A stretch of DNA of 64,000 nucleotides, from the NCBI GenBank assembly GCA_009746045.1, contig RPFO01000153.1, positions 316,842-380,841 on the forward strand. Direction: 5' to 3'. Of the stretch, positions 1 through 11,548 are shown one piece after another. Source of the DNA: Mesostigma viride. Its lineage: Eukaryota; Streptophyta; Mesostigmatophyceae; Mesostigmatales; Mesostigmataceae. Numbering within the stretch: the first letter of the stretch is position 1; every line of letters starts with the position of its first letter. The notes beneath the pieces were generated by a model that searched no databases, was not told the origin of the DNA, and saw only the letters and a list, made by a program, of their open reading frames with translations. The position numbers and the translations under genes are program-made.

Positions 1-619
1 ACTTGACGATATCGCTCTTCATCTTTGGCTTCTAAAGTGAAAAGGCAGTTGTGGGCTATTTGTGATGTCGCCCGGACATTGTGCGTTGGTTGTTTGTGAA
101 ATTTCTGCCCATTTCTGCACAGACACATACAGCTACCACTGCTTCCTCTAATCTTGCCGTGAAGCCGGACAATCCAATGCCTACCACCAAAGCCGCCTTT
201 ACGACTTGAGCATATTTGCTGAATTCTCCTAGTATGTGCCACCGTTTGCAGCTCGGTGGATGCGCGCGCTGCCAAGGCACTGCGCCCTGGCGCCTTCAAT
301 ATTCATGGATCTTCCGGGCTTGACAATAGTGAGCTGAGTACCTGGCCCAGTGAAAGCTTGGCGCAGGGATCTGATGTAAGTTCAAAATAGTGCACACTGT
401 TATGTGGTTTTTGTTCTCACTATTTATCACTAATTAACCGTATTACGCTGACCGCTGCAAGTCTTTCTTTTGTTGCTGCGCAGTTTTGTAATCACTCGGC
501 ATGGTGTCCAGACATGCATGAGGTGCCCTCCCCTCAACCGCATAAACCTTTACTATGTTTTTACCTAGTGCGTTCCCGCAGTTAGCGTACAACCTTCTTT
601 TAGTGTCGACTATCCAGTT
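1..619. other. Unassigned DNA at window start
   Basis: I see no conserved protein, RNA gene or repeat here. Short open frames exist on both strands but show no recognisable motif. The first recognisable sequence is the LINE ORF1 fragment beginning near 620. Confidence 0.4.
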
Positions 620-2013
620 TGAAGGCGATGCTCCCTCCACCTGGGCGGACTTGCTTAAGCATCACACCACCTCCACCACCTCCACCATCACGGCACAACT
701 CAAGCAACAAGCCCTCGACCTTCGCGAGGAAGCCGACATCGCCAAGCGCAGCCACAATGTCATCGTTGTTGGAAAAGTAGAGGAAACTAATGGGTTTTAC
801 ACAATGCCTTGTGCTTGGCCTTGCTACCCTTGCACCTTGCAGGTGATGAAAGACTGAGCTTGAAGACAATTGAAGAGAGACCAGAAAAAGAGTTTTATTT
901 CATAGATTTAGAGGTTAGGAAAAGAGGTTGAATGGAGGTTCAATGGAGGTTAAATGGAGGTGGAATAGATAGAGGTACCTGCCCTCAGGGGGCAGTTTCC
1001 TTTTATACCTTTTAGGCTAGGAAGGATGACATCAGCAATGACATCATCACAGAAGCTTGTAGAAACATCCTAGCATATTCCTAGCATATTCCCAGCATAT
1101 TCTCAGTATATTCCAGGAATATTCCTGGCATATTCTTAGAACATTCCTAGAACATTCTAGACATGATCCAATGAGCTGGCATAATAGCTAGATGCCAAGT
1201 GTCTACGTAATAATGTGCCACATGTAACATGATTAATAAAGTGACACATCTCTTCTCCTTGGAGTGACAAGTGTCATGCAATGAGTCTAACCACTTGTCA
1301 TCATGTAAGTCATAACATGTGTCATCATGAGCTTCCAACACTTGTCAGCTCATGGACCAAACACTTGTCCAATAGGCCATAGCACCACTTGTCAATCAAA
1401 TACGTGATGCTACTAGTCTGACTCAGGTTACAAGTCATCCATGTCCAAGAATACTGAGGACTCTATGGCACATGAATATTGATCAGCTCATTGAGCCCAA
1501 TCCATCTAGCTCATCATAGCTATCAAATTCCCAGTCCATATGGAATAAATCCAACAAGAAATAAATCAGGCTGGGATACCTTCAATGTGGCCAGGTGGAT
1601 ATAATATCCCTAACAATCGTCAAGCACTTCGACCAGCCGGCAGGTGAGACCTCCACGAGCCTTCTTGAGGCATTTAAGCGCGCCATTTTTGCCCCCATGC
1701 TACTCACTGGTGAGCTGCGGATGTCGCCTGTCCGCCTCCCCTGCGCGCGGGGGAAGGCTGGCCCGGCACCCGTGCTCCTCACCTTTAAGTACATGGCGGA
1801 CAAGCTGGCGTTCCTTAAATGCCGCAAGAAGCTCTCGGAGACTCGCTTCACGCTGGACAACGACTTGACCCTGGCCCAGCAACAGCGGCGACGCGAGCTA
1901 TGGCCGACCTACCTTCAGCTCCGGCAGAGCGCAAGGGGGAAGCCGGTATACTGGAGGCCGGAGGGGGGCGGTCATCCACGTTGACCACAAGCCCTGTAGG
2001 CCCCCTCCTGCCA
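620..2013 (+). pseudogene. LINE ORF1 fragment (copy A), 5' truncated, split by a solo LTR
   Basis: Two blocks encode parts of an L1-like ORF1 protein (RNA-binding chaperone of a LINE ribonucleoprotein). The first, 620-766, gives a coiled-coil segment (TWADLL, TSTTSTITAQL, LDLREEADIAKRS) leading into the RRM-like strand NVIV. The second, 1621-1985, gives the rest (LLTFKYMADKLAFLKCRKKL, then LDNDLTLAQQQRRRELWPTYLQLRQ). Both align by eye with the complete minus-strand ORF1 at 63027-64000. An LTR sits between them at 767-1615 with a 5-bp target duplication, so the two blocks were once contiguous. The remnant after the ORF is interrupted by a SINE and by element C, and resumes at 9677. No ORF2 follows, so this may be a copy of the ORF1-only element type seen at 58.4 and 62.6 kb. 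Confidence 0.7.
767..1615. mobile_element. Solo LTR (849 bp), TSD ATCGT
   Basis: The block starts TGTTGGAAAAG and ends ATCCCTAACA, the TG...CA form of LTR termini, with TGTTG/TAACA as short inverted ends. It is flanked by ATCGT at 762-766 and 1616-1620, a 5-bp target duplication within LINE ORF1 code. There is no internal domain. Near its start (about 925-965) a 10-bp motif AATGGAGGTT recurs, and about 1070-1160 a run of imperfect repeats around the word TATTC occurs (possible enhancer). AATAAA words lie near 1543 and 1561. A solo LTR is the usual product of LTR-LTR recombination. No other copy of this family is in the window, so orientation is uncertain. Confidence 0.7.
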
Positions 2014-2031
2014 CCTCAGAGTAGGGAATAT

Positions 2032-2256
2032 TCTGATTTGGCACGCCGCAAAGGTGAAAACCTTTGCGTTCAGTGGCACCGGTCCGCGGAAAACGCGGAA
2101 AACGCGATCTGCAAATGAATCCGACCGGAATCGAACTGGGGACCTCTTGCACCAACTTTCGCTGACTATAGGACGGGCGTCTCCGGATCCTAGGGCATCG
2201 CCAACTTACACCTACAGTCATCCGCAAAAGTTCTGCTGTCCGGGGAGTGATGGAAG
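2032..2256 (-). mobile_element. tRNA-derived SINE, minus strand, with 18-bp target duplication
   Basis: On the minus strand the block contains the RNA polymerase III B-box word AGTTCGATTCC (complement of 2127-2138), then a 3' body shared with a second copy at 51419-51536 (words TTTGCAGATCGCGTTTTCC, GTTTTCACCTTTG, GTGCCAAATCAGAA). An exact 18-bp direct repeat starting CCTCAGAGTAGGG flanks it at 2014-2031 and 2257-2274, as expected for LINE-driven retrotransposition. The 5' part, with a possible degenerate A-box, is present only here. No poly-A tail is seen; the end is GCCAAATCAGAA. Confidence 0.75.
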
Positions 2257-2278
2257 CCTCAGAGTAGGGAATATATAT

Positions 2279-2977
2279 AGTTAAAGCGCAATGTGTAGGG
2301 ATAGATAGATTCCAATGCGCGCGGATAGATTCATCATGAGAATGGTTGGAATGGAGCTTGGTTAAAAATATAGGCTTACAGCACTCGTGCACGTGAGTGC
2401 TTAGACACGAGTTTGCCAAGTCAAGGCAACACACGTGAGACGGGCTCGCAAGAGATTTAACCAGTTGGCACTGGCCTATTCTTTATATACTTGTGCACTG
2501 TGCTTTGCTAGGCCTGAGCAGCCTCGTAGGCCTGCTCAGTATTAACACCCCCGGTACAGTATTAACAACCTGTACAGCGTCCAGATCCTATACAGTAGGT
2601 CTGCCATACAGGCACAGTGACCACAGTGTACAGTCCACAATGATTATTGCGTCTGCACCCAATAGTCCAGGACTAAGCCTGCGGTACCAACAGACCACAG
2701 GTTAAGGTTCCTATTTCCTGCGTACGACGTATTAATCCAATACCGTCGTAGGTTCAGCACCTAATTCCTGTCAGCCCAGGAATTACTGTCGACCCCATAT
2801 GCCGTCGGCACATATTCACGTCTGACTTAGAAGAACAGCCGGCTCGCGCTCGCGCGCGACCGGGAAGTCGGAACACCATAACTTTCTTGATACTTGTCGG
2901 AATGAACTCGTTCCGGTGTCGCTGGAATCGCAGAGATATGCCGAATCAGGATCACGCCAATGCGCTTGGCGTTAACT
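2279..2977 (-). repeat. LTR of element C (3' LTR in element orientation)
   Basis: This 699-bp repeat is nearly identical to 8978-9676; I noticed one base difference (near 2457). It begins AGTTAAAGCGC and ends TTGGCGTTAACT on the plus strand. Direct comparison with the solo copy at 21558-22252 shows strong identity over the last 500 bp and divergence in the first 100 bp. Confidence 0.8.
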
Positions 2978-3045
2978 CCAATCCTTTCTTTTCTTGAGCT
3001 GTAGCAGCTCACACAAGTCTACATACAAACACACACAATGGGTAC

Positions 3046-3165
3046 TGGACATCCTCCCCGACTACAAGTCACAACCCACTGGGCATGACAGTCAGCTTGG
3101 ATTCCTGGACATCCTCCCCGACTACAAGTCACAACCCACTGGGCATGACAGTCAGCTTGGATTCC
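3046..3165. repeat. Exact 60-bp tandem duplication inside element C
   Basis: Two adjacent identical 60-bp units (3046-3105 and 3106-3165) each begin TGGACATCCTCCCCGACTAC. They lie in the untranslated interior between the element C LTR and the RNase H remnant. Confidence 0.95.
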
Positions 3166-3784
3166 TTATTATATGTACATAGCACCCATACTGGTTCAGG
3201 AGCACAAACAAATTACAATGAGTCCCTATCCCTTCCCGGGAGGCTCGTTGTGTTACCCATGTACAAGAGGTTGGCCAACTGTGGCAGCCCATAGGTGTTC
3301 AGTGAAGAACTTGAGAAGTATGTACAACCTTCAGGACCTTAGGCGAAACCCCACAGATCACCCACAACAGCTCATCAGAAAACATTGCTGACCCCCAGAC
3401 GGGAGTCGGCGCCGGTCTGCTGCCCCTTATCGAACCAGACACAACATCTACGCGAAGCACATGCAAAACACAAGCTCCTATACTCATTCCAACCGTGGAA
3501 AATCAGGGGACCTGTCGCCACCTCACCAGCATGGTGGATGGGTCAGCCAGTCCGTGAAACTCCGCCTTAAGACGGCACCAGGGAATCGAACCCCGCCCAC
3601 AAACCACAGATCTGGGGAAACCTCAGACTGAGATGAAAACCCCAGATAGACATCTCTCCATCAGAGACAATGTCAGACATTCCCACACCAGAGACATGTC
3701 TCACCCCTCAAGGTGTGCTCAGGATTATGTACAATCAAGCTCCCAGCCTGATATCCAGAGACTTAAGCACCCAGCTCTCAGCTT

Positions 3785-4339
3785 TTAGACAGATAGACCG
3801 ACTTGACAGTCAGCATTCATGAGCTTCCTCAGTACATTGTACTGGGCTGGGGCCTTGTGTGGCAGCTTGGTCAATGCATCAGCAGGGTTCTCCTCGCCAG
3901 GGATATGCTTCAAGTCAACCAAACTGGCCAACTCCTTCAGCAACAAATAATCCAGGTCCCGGCTTCTGGCCAGCTGCTTGTGAACAAACTGGACCATACC
4001 CATGCTGTCTGTTAGCAACAACGTCTCCATCTGCAAGGACCAAGGGGTAACTGAAGCCAGCTCCAGCATTAACTCCTTTATGTACAAGCTGGACTGGATC
4101 CCCTCACATATGGCCCTGCATTCTGCCACATCTGAACTGATACAGACCCTCTTCTGCAGTCTGCTGTACCAGCTGAACAAACTTGCCCTGCTCTGATAGA
4201 AAGCAAACAGAGCAGCAGATCTCCCCCTGACCTTAGTGACCTGGCGAGCATCCATGGAACTGTCAACAAAGATCTCCAAGGTGTTAGGCTGGGCAAAGTC
4301 AATCCCAGACAAAATCAGATCAGGGGTACTCTCCACCAA
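3785..4339 (-). pseudogene. Copia-type RNase H domain, remnant of element C pol
   Basis: The minus-strand frame encodes 184 residues with the layout of a Ty1/copia RNase H. An initial acidic strand (IFVDSSMDA) is followed by the conserved ISSDVAECRAICEG...LYIKELMLEL helix (E of the catalytic set), the third strand LLTDSMGMVQFV (catalytic D) and the C-terminal KHIPGEENPADALTKL signature typical of copia polyproteins. There is no ATG, and the reading frame upstream on the minus strand is closed, so the domain is an orphan. It lies 0.8 kb from the 3' LTR, the position expected for copia. Confidence 0.75.
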
Positions 4340-4889
4340 CTGGGCTATGACGATCGAGGCTTCTCATCCTTAGCACCTCATCAGGCATTCTGCTGTGCAT
4401 CATCAATGATAGGGCCCACAGGTGGCAGCTAACAAACCACGCCCACATGCCTCTCAACTTGGGACATGTCGTGATAAGCACTAACATCTCTAGTGGCAAG
4501 GACCAAGGGATACATATCTGAAGCAAATCCAGCAAACAACGTAATGTTATTCTTAGGCTAGATTGTCCAGATCCCCTCTCGTAGGTCCTTCAGCCTGCCA
4601 CATATGCCCTTATCCAGAGCACAGATCAACCCTCACATACAAACTGTACATGTCAGGCTGAAACTCATTCAGGAACAACCATACTGATAACCATGAAGCA
4701 ACCATCATTGCAGGGTACACATAAGCATCAGATGATAGAGGCACTGAGAAGAAAACCCCACCCAGGCTGAATAAGGCACCACACCGTGGAGCCAACCTTG
4801 GGCTACCTCGTGCACAGATCCATATCACATCTGACAGTGTAACACCCCGAGGTCAAACATCAGTAAGGTTTTTCAGTCCCTGAAACATG

Positions 4890-5130
4890 TCCTCAGACCA
4901 GCCAACTCCCATATCACCCTGGGAGAAACCAAATCCATGGTTTTACAGCAAAACAGTCGTGGACAGAGTAAATCATCCCAAGACCAGCCAACTCCATAAT
5001 GAGGAGACAACCAAACTATATGGTTTCACAGCATCACATCTGGGATCAATCATAACTTCCAGGCCAGCCAACTCCAAACTAGGAGGAAACCAAATCCTAT
5101 GGTTTTACAGCAACACACCTGGGAACCATC
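4890..5130. repeat. Three imperfect tandem repeats of about 85-90 bp
   Basis: Each unit carries the words CCAGCCAACTCC and, about 25 bp later, AACCAAA...ATGGTTT(T/C)ACAGCA. Starts are near 4897, 4982 and 5072. The units diverge by small indels. Confidence 0.7.
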
Positions 5131-5679
5131 ACAACTTCCATATGCTGATTGTCATACAGCAATCAATCTGAACATGCACAGGCCAGGGACAGGGTCAACT
5201 GGAATCACACATCCATCATCAGCAACTCACGTATGCAGATGCTGATCTGTATATACCCTCCACAGTCGGCCTTCAGCATTCAGCAGGTTTCAGATTGCTC
5301 TTGAAGCATCCTCTGCAGGCTCCATAGTCCCGGACCTTGTAGACTGGAAATTTTCTTCAGGAAGCTTGTGCCAACCCTTCAAACATAATCTGGTTTCTTC
5401 TCCATCTGGTAGCCAACTTTAAACATGCTGCACTGTTCCAACATTTTCTTTCTTTTTGAGGACATAATAATTCCCCAAAGCAGCATGGTTGCTACAAGAA
5501 ACCATATATGTAAGCAACTGCCAAAACGGGAGACAAATATAAATCTGGCACTCAGCCATGTATGTATCCCCTGGCAACACTCAGGTAGTTACCTCCTGCC
5601 ACTCTGACAGCCTGAACTCAACAGGAAAATCTGGATCCACTTGACAATATTGTTAGCCCCCTCAGGACACTGGTCTGCA

Positions 5680-5760
5680 TCTCTGGAAACTGGAATCTCT
5701 GGAACTCTGGAACTCTTGAATTCTGGAAATCTGGATTTCTGGATTTCTGGTTCATCACCT
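5680..5760. repeat. CTGGAA/CTGGAT-rich simple repeat
   Basis: A run of variants of TCTGGAA and TCTGGAT recurs at about 8-bp spacing inside the interior of element C. Confidence 0.8.
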
Positions 5761-7665
5761 TCAAGCTCGACAGGTATCACTGGGCAGCTGAAGCTGACAG
5801 CATCTCAGGTTCACTTGCAGACACAGAACTCTGGACCCAGCAACACTCCAACGTACCACATTGGAGAATCCAGGATTAGGAACCCCCTTGCAAAGACCCT
5901 GCAGGTCTTGTACATAGTATGGGGGAACACTATTATGGATAAACTGTAAATACAGGAGTGATATTGCAGAATATACCATGAACACTGCTTGGATGAGGAG
6001 CAATGCTGCCAACGGCTATATTTTCTGGCAACCTGCCAGTGCATATCGGGTATCATCAGTTTTCCATTAACACTGGAAAGTTAGGGTTTATTAACCAACT
6101 GTTAATTTTCCCCTAAGGCATGTTGAGGCCCTTTCCACGTGTGTCCCAACACAAAGCTAGACACCCAGGGGCAACTTGGCTCACCGACCAGCAGTTCTCC
6201 TGTATGCTGACCAAGATCCCATGTCAGAGACCTGAGCATTGGTATCCACTTTAATGTTAGCAGCCTCAGGACGTAGCACCTGGATGAGCATGCTAGCCAT
6301 CTTGGCACCGTCTTGTGCTTTGCCTAGCCAAGACCACAACATTAAAATCTCTCTGGGAATCCTCCCAACGCAGTTATAGGCGCACACCCGATCAGGCCTG
6401 GTGTTTGGCCGATCAATCCAGGGGTGCAGCCTGCCTGTCTGCTTGCCCAACCACCGTATATGAAGGTATCCCAGGGGCCTGGCCAGGGTCACCCTGGGGC
6501 CTCGATACAGCTGTAGCAAACTGATCCTCTGCATTACACCTGCAGCTGGCAAAGCTCAGGTACCCAGGTATAACTGACTCCCATCAGCTTACCTGTCCTT
6601 GAATGGCTGATCACAGAACAGGCATATTATTGCTAAGGTGATGTTTCCAAAACCACTCAAAGCATTTATGGCCAACTGGTTTCCACCTGGCTCACCACGC
6701 CAAGCCCAGCTGCCTAAACCTTGAAAATCAGATGCAAATGCTTGACTTCAGATTGTTGGCACAAATCAAAACATCAAACCGAACACTTGTTAGACCCTTC
6801 CCACACTTCAATCCAGAAGAGGTACTTCCTGGGTCTCGATCACTAATTACACACCAGCACATGGTGGTAACGGCCAACCGCGAGGCCCTTATCCACACCC
6901 TTATACAACTGTAATAAGGGTGCCCTTCCCTGTCATGCACTAGACCAGGGGCATTCTGCACAATGCTGTGAGTTGCCCACCCTCACACATCAATACAGAG
7001 ATCACATGGGAGCTCAACCTGACCCTGTGCAAACAGGCCAGTCACCAACAACCGTCAAATTATTGCAGTAATTTTGGAAACACATTCAGCATCTGATCCC
7101 CCAGTGTGTTCATGCTTCAAGGAATAGCAACACCATGCTAGACCGAGCCTGGGGCTGTCCCTCACATATCCCTTAACAGGAATGATGTACTCAACACCCG
7201 CTCGGGGACACACTCAACATACAAGCGGTGGAGAAAACGGCATGTTACTTGGCCCTCAAGCCCCTTCACACGCAGAACAGCACAACTGTGCTTCGGCTAC
7301 TGCATACATGACCCAGAAACAGCACGTCTTCAGCGAGACCTCCGGCTATGGGAACCCTTCAGCTCTCGCCTTATACGCTATCTGGCTACCCCCGACCAAC
7401 AAAACCATCCCTGCCTGCCAGTCGCTGACTCAGGAAATGCTGACCTTGTAGGAGCTGCCTGCCAGTCACGTACACGCGCGCCAACTAATAATGGACGCAC
7501 CATCCATTAATTCCTTGCAAACTCCACGAGTTCTGCAATCACGGCCTCAATGCCATGATTCTCATAGCGCCATACCACATATAGCAGTGGAATGCTGAGA
7601 GCAAATATGCAATTAACTGCAACCTGCAGCCATCATTTGCCATCGCTCTACATACTCTAGATCTG

Positions 7666-7772
7666 CCGCCTGCGACATACCCGGTCGCTCGCGACATACC
7701 CAGTCGCCTGCGGCACACCCAGTCGCCTGCGGCACACCCAGTCGCTCGCGACATACCCAGTCGCCTGCGACT
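7666..7772. repeat. 19-bp tandem repeat array
   Basis: About five to six units alternate between two 19-bp variants, one containing GTCGCCTGCGGCACACCCA and one containing GTCGCTCGCGACATACCCA. The array is within element C. Confidence 0.85.
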
Positions 7773-8977
7773 CGCGCCAGCATACTCGCGTCTCGCCAGG
7801 TCGCCTGTGACATTCTAGTCGCCCCGCGATACTTCGCCTGGCCATCCGCTCTTCTTGCTGCCATCTCTCGCCGCAGTCGATGCCCGACGTCCTCGCGTCG
7901 CAGCAATGCAATCATCACGTCGCGCAGCACTGCCATTATTAATTTCAACAACACCGCCGACCTTGCCGCTTGTCGACACCGTCACCCGCGACTCGAAAAT
8001 TGACCAGGAACAACTTCTCCTCGCTGCTCCCCAGATGCCGACGCTCTCTCGTCGCAGTCGACACAACTTCACCCTCTAGCTGCCGACACGTACGCCCACA
8101 CCAGCGCCGTTCACAATCGCTCATCAAGCGGTATAAAGAGAACTCGACAGCAATCTGCAGCTTTGCAATATAAATCTGGAAAGATTGACGATGGATAACT
8201 CCACACCGCACAAACTGCAACCTTGCAGATGACGCCTCGCGTAGCTCCTCGAGCTCGCGACCAGCACAGCTCGCAGCTATGTCGACTACATGCATGCGCG
8301 AAAACTCGCCAGCATACTCGACAGTCAACACCAGCCGAGCTTGTCGTAGCCAACACTGCAGCAACATGCTTGACCGCCACCCATGGCAGCGAAACGCCTT
8401 CGCTTGACGACAAATCTCGAACGCTTGAAACTCGTAGCTTCACTCAGCTGCAAAGCATAGCCATGCCGCAAACCGGAACGCAACCAATGATCTCGACTCG
8501 ATCCATGCCGAACCGCATGCGCAGTTGACTCTTGATAAGTCTGGATAACTCGATCCATTAAAACCCAGCAACCCACAAGGATCACTAAAAGCCGATTCCG
8601 CAACATCTTGTCATCAGGAAATGCGAAACAGCCAGGAGCGCTCGTCAACACGTAGCAGGCCAGCAACGAAACTCATTCGTCGCCAATAACGTGCCCGCAA
8701 TCTGGATAGCTCAGGAAACCTTCACGCAGCCAATCCAGCTAGTCCTGGCGTACAAACGCCCACCAACGACCTCCAAGATAAACTTAGCCTCGGCCGTCGT
8801 TGGGAACTCAACCATTCCCGGAACGCATCATAAACCGATAATCTGGTACCGCGCCCTTCTATGATCCGCTAGTCTCGATTCCGCGAGTATCCGCAGCAGT
8901 CCAGCGCAGGATTAAACTCGACGATGAAGCCCAGGCAGTAAACCGCCTTGATGGAACCGGAACATCGTTGTAATTTG

Positions 8978-9676
8978 AGTTAAAGCGCAATGTGTAGGGA
9001 TAGATAGATTCCAATGCGCGCGGATAGATTCATCATGAGAATGGTTGGAATGGAGCTTGGTTAAAAATATAGGCTTACAGCACTCGTGCACGTGAGTGCT
9101 TAGACACGAGTTTGCCAAGTCAAGGCAACACACGTGAGACGGGCTCGCAAGAGATCTAACCAGTTGGCACTGGCCTATTCTTTATATACTTGTGCACTGT
9201 GCTTTGCTAGGCCTGAGCAGCCTCGTAGGCCTGCTCAGTATTAACACCCCCGGTACAGTATTAACAACCTGTACAGCGTCCAGATCCTATACAGTAGGTC
9301 TGCCATACAGGCACAGTGACCACAGTGTACAGTCCACAATGATTATTGCGTCTGCACCCAATAGTCCAGGACTAAGCCTGCGGTACCAACAGACCACAGG
9401 TTAAGGTTCCTATTTCCTGCGTACGACGTATTAATCCAATACCGTCGTAGGTTCAGCACCTAATTCCTGTCAGCCCAGGAATTACTGTCGACCCCATATG
9501 CCGTCGGCACATATTCACGTCTGACTTAGAAGAACAGCCGGCTCGCGCTCGCGCGCGACCGGGAAGTCGGAACACCATAACTTTCTTGATACTTGTCGGA
9601 ATGAACTCGTTCCGGTGTCGCTGGAATCGCAGAGATATGCCGAATCAGGATCACGCCAATGCGCTTGGCGTTAACT
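8978..9676 (-). repeat. LTR of element C (5' LTR in element orientation)
   Basis: The partner of 2279-2977, same length and nearly identical. It is followed by TATAT (9677-9681), which matches the base pairs before 2279. After it, LINE-derived sequence (CAGTAGTGTAGATTAG) resumes, which matches the region following the ORF1 at 63.0 kb. Confidence 0.8.
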
Positions 9677-9782
9677 TATATACCAGTAGTGTAGATTAGT
9701 CAGGCTTAGCCTAGCATGTGGCCCACGCGCATGTGCGCCCATAATGGCCCCCATGGATGATGCCTTCAGCATTTAGCCAATT
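9677..9782 (+). other. 3' remnant of LINE copy A after element C
   Basis: CAGTAGTGTAGATTAG and the following CTTAGCC/CCCCCATGGATG words match the 3' untranslated region of the ORF1-only elements (compare 62.9-63.0 kb minus strand and 45.25 kb plus strand). It ends in TTAATTAATTAATTAA, the simple tail typical of this family, which abuts an oppositely oriented LINE tail. Confidence 0.5.
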
Positions 9783-9965
9783 AATTAATTAATTAGAAAC
9801 ATAACTCCGTTGGGAGTACATGTAGCACATATGATCCCTGAGATTAAGGGGCATATATTTAGCCAAGAGAGCTCTAGGGAGTGAATGCGGTGTTCAAACC
9901 GAGCTGGGACCACTAGGTCGGCCAGCAACACCTGGATGTAGTTCATGGCAGGTTTACCTAGCTTT
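9783..9965 (-). mobile_element. 5'-truncated LINE 3' fragment, minus strand (type 2 tail)
   Basis: On the minus strand the ORF2 C-terminal code (matching CTGGGACCACTAGGTCG at 62.2 kb) runs into a tail with the hairpin ACTCC-CAAC-GGAGT (complement of 9803-9819) and then a TAATT-rich end. The body is only about 150 bp, a typical strongly 5'-truncated LINE insert. Confidence 0.6.
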
Positions 9966-10258
9966 TTGTGGCGCGAAAATTATTGAGGCGCGAAAATTAT
10001 GCCGAGCTATGGCTGCCGAGAATGCTCATAACTTTCGACTCAGGCCATGAAATTTAGTCGGGTTTGTTGCATTCGACTCGTCTTTTGATGACGAACATGC
10101 CGGTATAATTTCCTGCAGCTATCGTCCCCGATTTCGTACGTTCTTGACCTCGGCCTGCCCAGCAGATATCGCTATTTTCGACTCGATATGGCGGCATTCC
10201 CTTCGTGAATAGCACGCCTGCGCCCCCCGCCCCAGCATTCGACATCTTCCCCGTAGCT

Positions 10259-11398
10259 ATGGAGACCGCCACGCCACTTGCCGCCCCAGAAACCCGCTCG
10301 CTGGAAGACGTTCTTGCCGCAGCCAGCCCTCTCGTCGGCACCGCTCCCGCCGCTCCCAAGAAGCCGCGTACCACGGAAATCACTTCCATGGCCACCGAGG
10401 TTACCCCCACGCCTGAAACCCCACCGCCCTCACCGTCTGATTTAACCAAATATACAAGCCTCGGAACCCGCCTGCAACCGGCCGACTTTGCGGCATTTTT
10501 TACCATGCCGGTCGCCGACGTGCTGCAAATCCTCAAAATTCGATACGACGCCGCCGACATCATCCGCCATCCCTACACCGGCGCAGCTGCGCCTGACGGG
10601 TCCGCGGGGTGGCTGCAATGGGACGACGACCTGCAACGCACCTCCTGCCTCTTAACATGCTGCCCTGAACTCTGCAAACCGCTGGCGACCATCGCGGCCG
10701 CATCCGACACCTCGGCCGATGCCGACACCCCTGCCGGCGCAGCCGACCCCACTGACCTGCAGGCGATCACCTCTGAGCTCAAGTCTGTGCAAGGTGCGCT
10801 CAAGTCTTTGGCTGCTGACTCTGCTGTCACCCAAGCCACATTGCTGGAATCAAAGGCGGCCATGGCCACCCCCCCCAAGCGGGTCACCGGTTCGCGGACG
10901 CGGCGGGGAAGAACCTGGATGCCATAGTCGCCCAAGCGGCTAAGTCGGCTGCCACCGCAGTCGCGTCACAGAATGTGGCTCAGCTCTGACAGACAACGCA
11001 ATATCATTCTCAAGAATGTCAAGGGCACGCACGACACCGCACAAGCACTTACCGAGGCCTTGCGGGGCCCCGCGTTCTTGGGGTTGCTGCAGCTGTGCGA
11101 TCACGTGACCATTGACAGGGCCATCCGCCTGCCTGGCCCAGCTGGCCTGGTCCTGGTCACCATGGCCACCGTGAACGACCAGAAACGGGTGATGGGAGCC
11201 CGTCGTCTGCTCAAGGGCCACCCCATCAGCATGGATGAAGACTACACCCCGGCACAGCTGGCGGCGAGGAGCAAGTGCTGGAATAGCGAGAAGGTGGTGG
11301 TGGCACGAGCCGGGTACGTACCGCGGGGGGTAAGCGTGTGCAGCTGCGACTGTTGCCGGATGGTCGTTTTGGTGCCTACCTGGATGGTGTCCGTGTAG
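10259..11398 (+). pseudogene. LINE B ORF1 (RNA-binding, RRM-like), frame-broken
   Basis: The N-terminal part from ATG 10259 is Ala/Pro/Thr-rich and low in complexity, followed by a helical segment (DLQAITSELKSVQGALKSLAADSAV) likely to form a coiled coil. After about 10900 the natural continuation (LDAIVAQAAKSAATAVASQNVAQL) is in another frame, and the frame returns near 10980. Then comes an RRM-like domain with a first strand NIILKNV, a later VTMATVNDQKRVMGARRLL and a C-terminal MDEDYTPAQLAARSKCW. That layout (coiled coil, RRM, C-terminal domain) is the L1-type ORF1 arrangement and parallels the ORF1 at 63 kb. Two frame breaks make this copy inactive as read. Confidence 0.65.
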
Positions 11399-11548
11399 AC
11401 GCCGACAAAGTGGAGTCTCGTGTGGAGTCTCGTGGTGCGAAGCGTGCTGCCCTGGCCTGGTAGTTCCAGGAAGTAGACAACCCCACTCGTCGGCTCGCGG
11501 CTAACAGGCTTCGGGGACAGCCCCTAAACAGTCCCTTGTTCCACTCCC

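Larger units (their letters stand above)
4340..8977. other. Interior of element C without recognisable coding sequence
   Basis: No gag, integrase or reverse transcriptase motif was found on either strand. The stretch contains three imperfect repeats of about 85-90 bp near 4890-5130 and a CTGGAA-rich simple repeat near 5680-5760. From 7666 to 7772 there are 19-bp tandem units built on the word CAGTCGCCTGCG. The minus-strand frame over that array encodes a low-complexity protein of about 110 residues with no known domain. Confidence 0.5.
2279..9676 (-). mobile_element. Element C: copia-like LTR retrotransposon, minus strand, mostly decayed internally
   Basis: Two near-identical 699-bp repeats (2279-2977 and 8978-9676) bound a 6-kb interior. 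The outer flanks share TATAT (2274-2278 and 9677-9681), a 5-bp target duplication, so the two repeats belong to a single insertion. On the minus strand a purine tract (AAGAAAAGAAAGGATTGG) directly abuts the repeat at 2977, as a polypurine tract abuts a 3' LTR, and a copia-type RNase H remnant lies just upstream of it (3785-4339). This is the Ty1/copia order, with RNase H last. The termini are AGTTAA...TTAACT instead of TG...CA. I found no gag, integrase or reverse transcriptase between 4340 and 8977. That stretch has only short frames and local repeats, so the element is non-autonomous although its LTRs are nearly identical. Confidence 0.7.

Noticed and set aside
3565-3600. tRNA gene on the minus strand (B-box-like GGTTCGATTCC)
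   Set aside because: No matching acceptor stem or A-box at the right distance; at most a tRNA-like remnant inside element C.
7613-7954. Gag-like gene on the minus strand of element C
   Set aside because: The frame runs through a 19-bp tandem repeat array and has no capsid or zinc-knuckle motif; it is open because the repeat has no stops in that phase.
2279-9676. Reading the AGTTAA...TTAACT blocks as independent miniature DNA transposons with terminal inverted repeats
   Set aside because: The blocks at 2279 and 8978 lack their own target duplications, but together they share TATAT at the outer edges. A purine tract and a copia RNase H sit where an LTR element predicts them.
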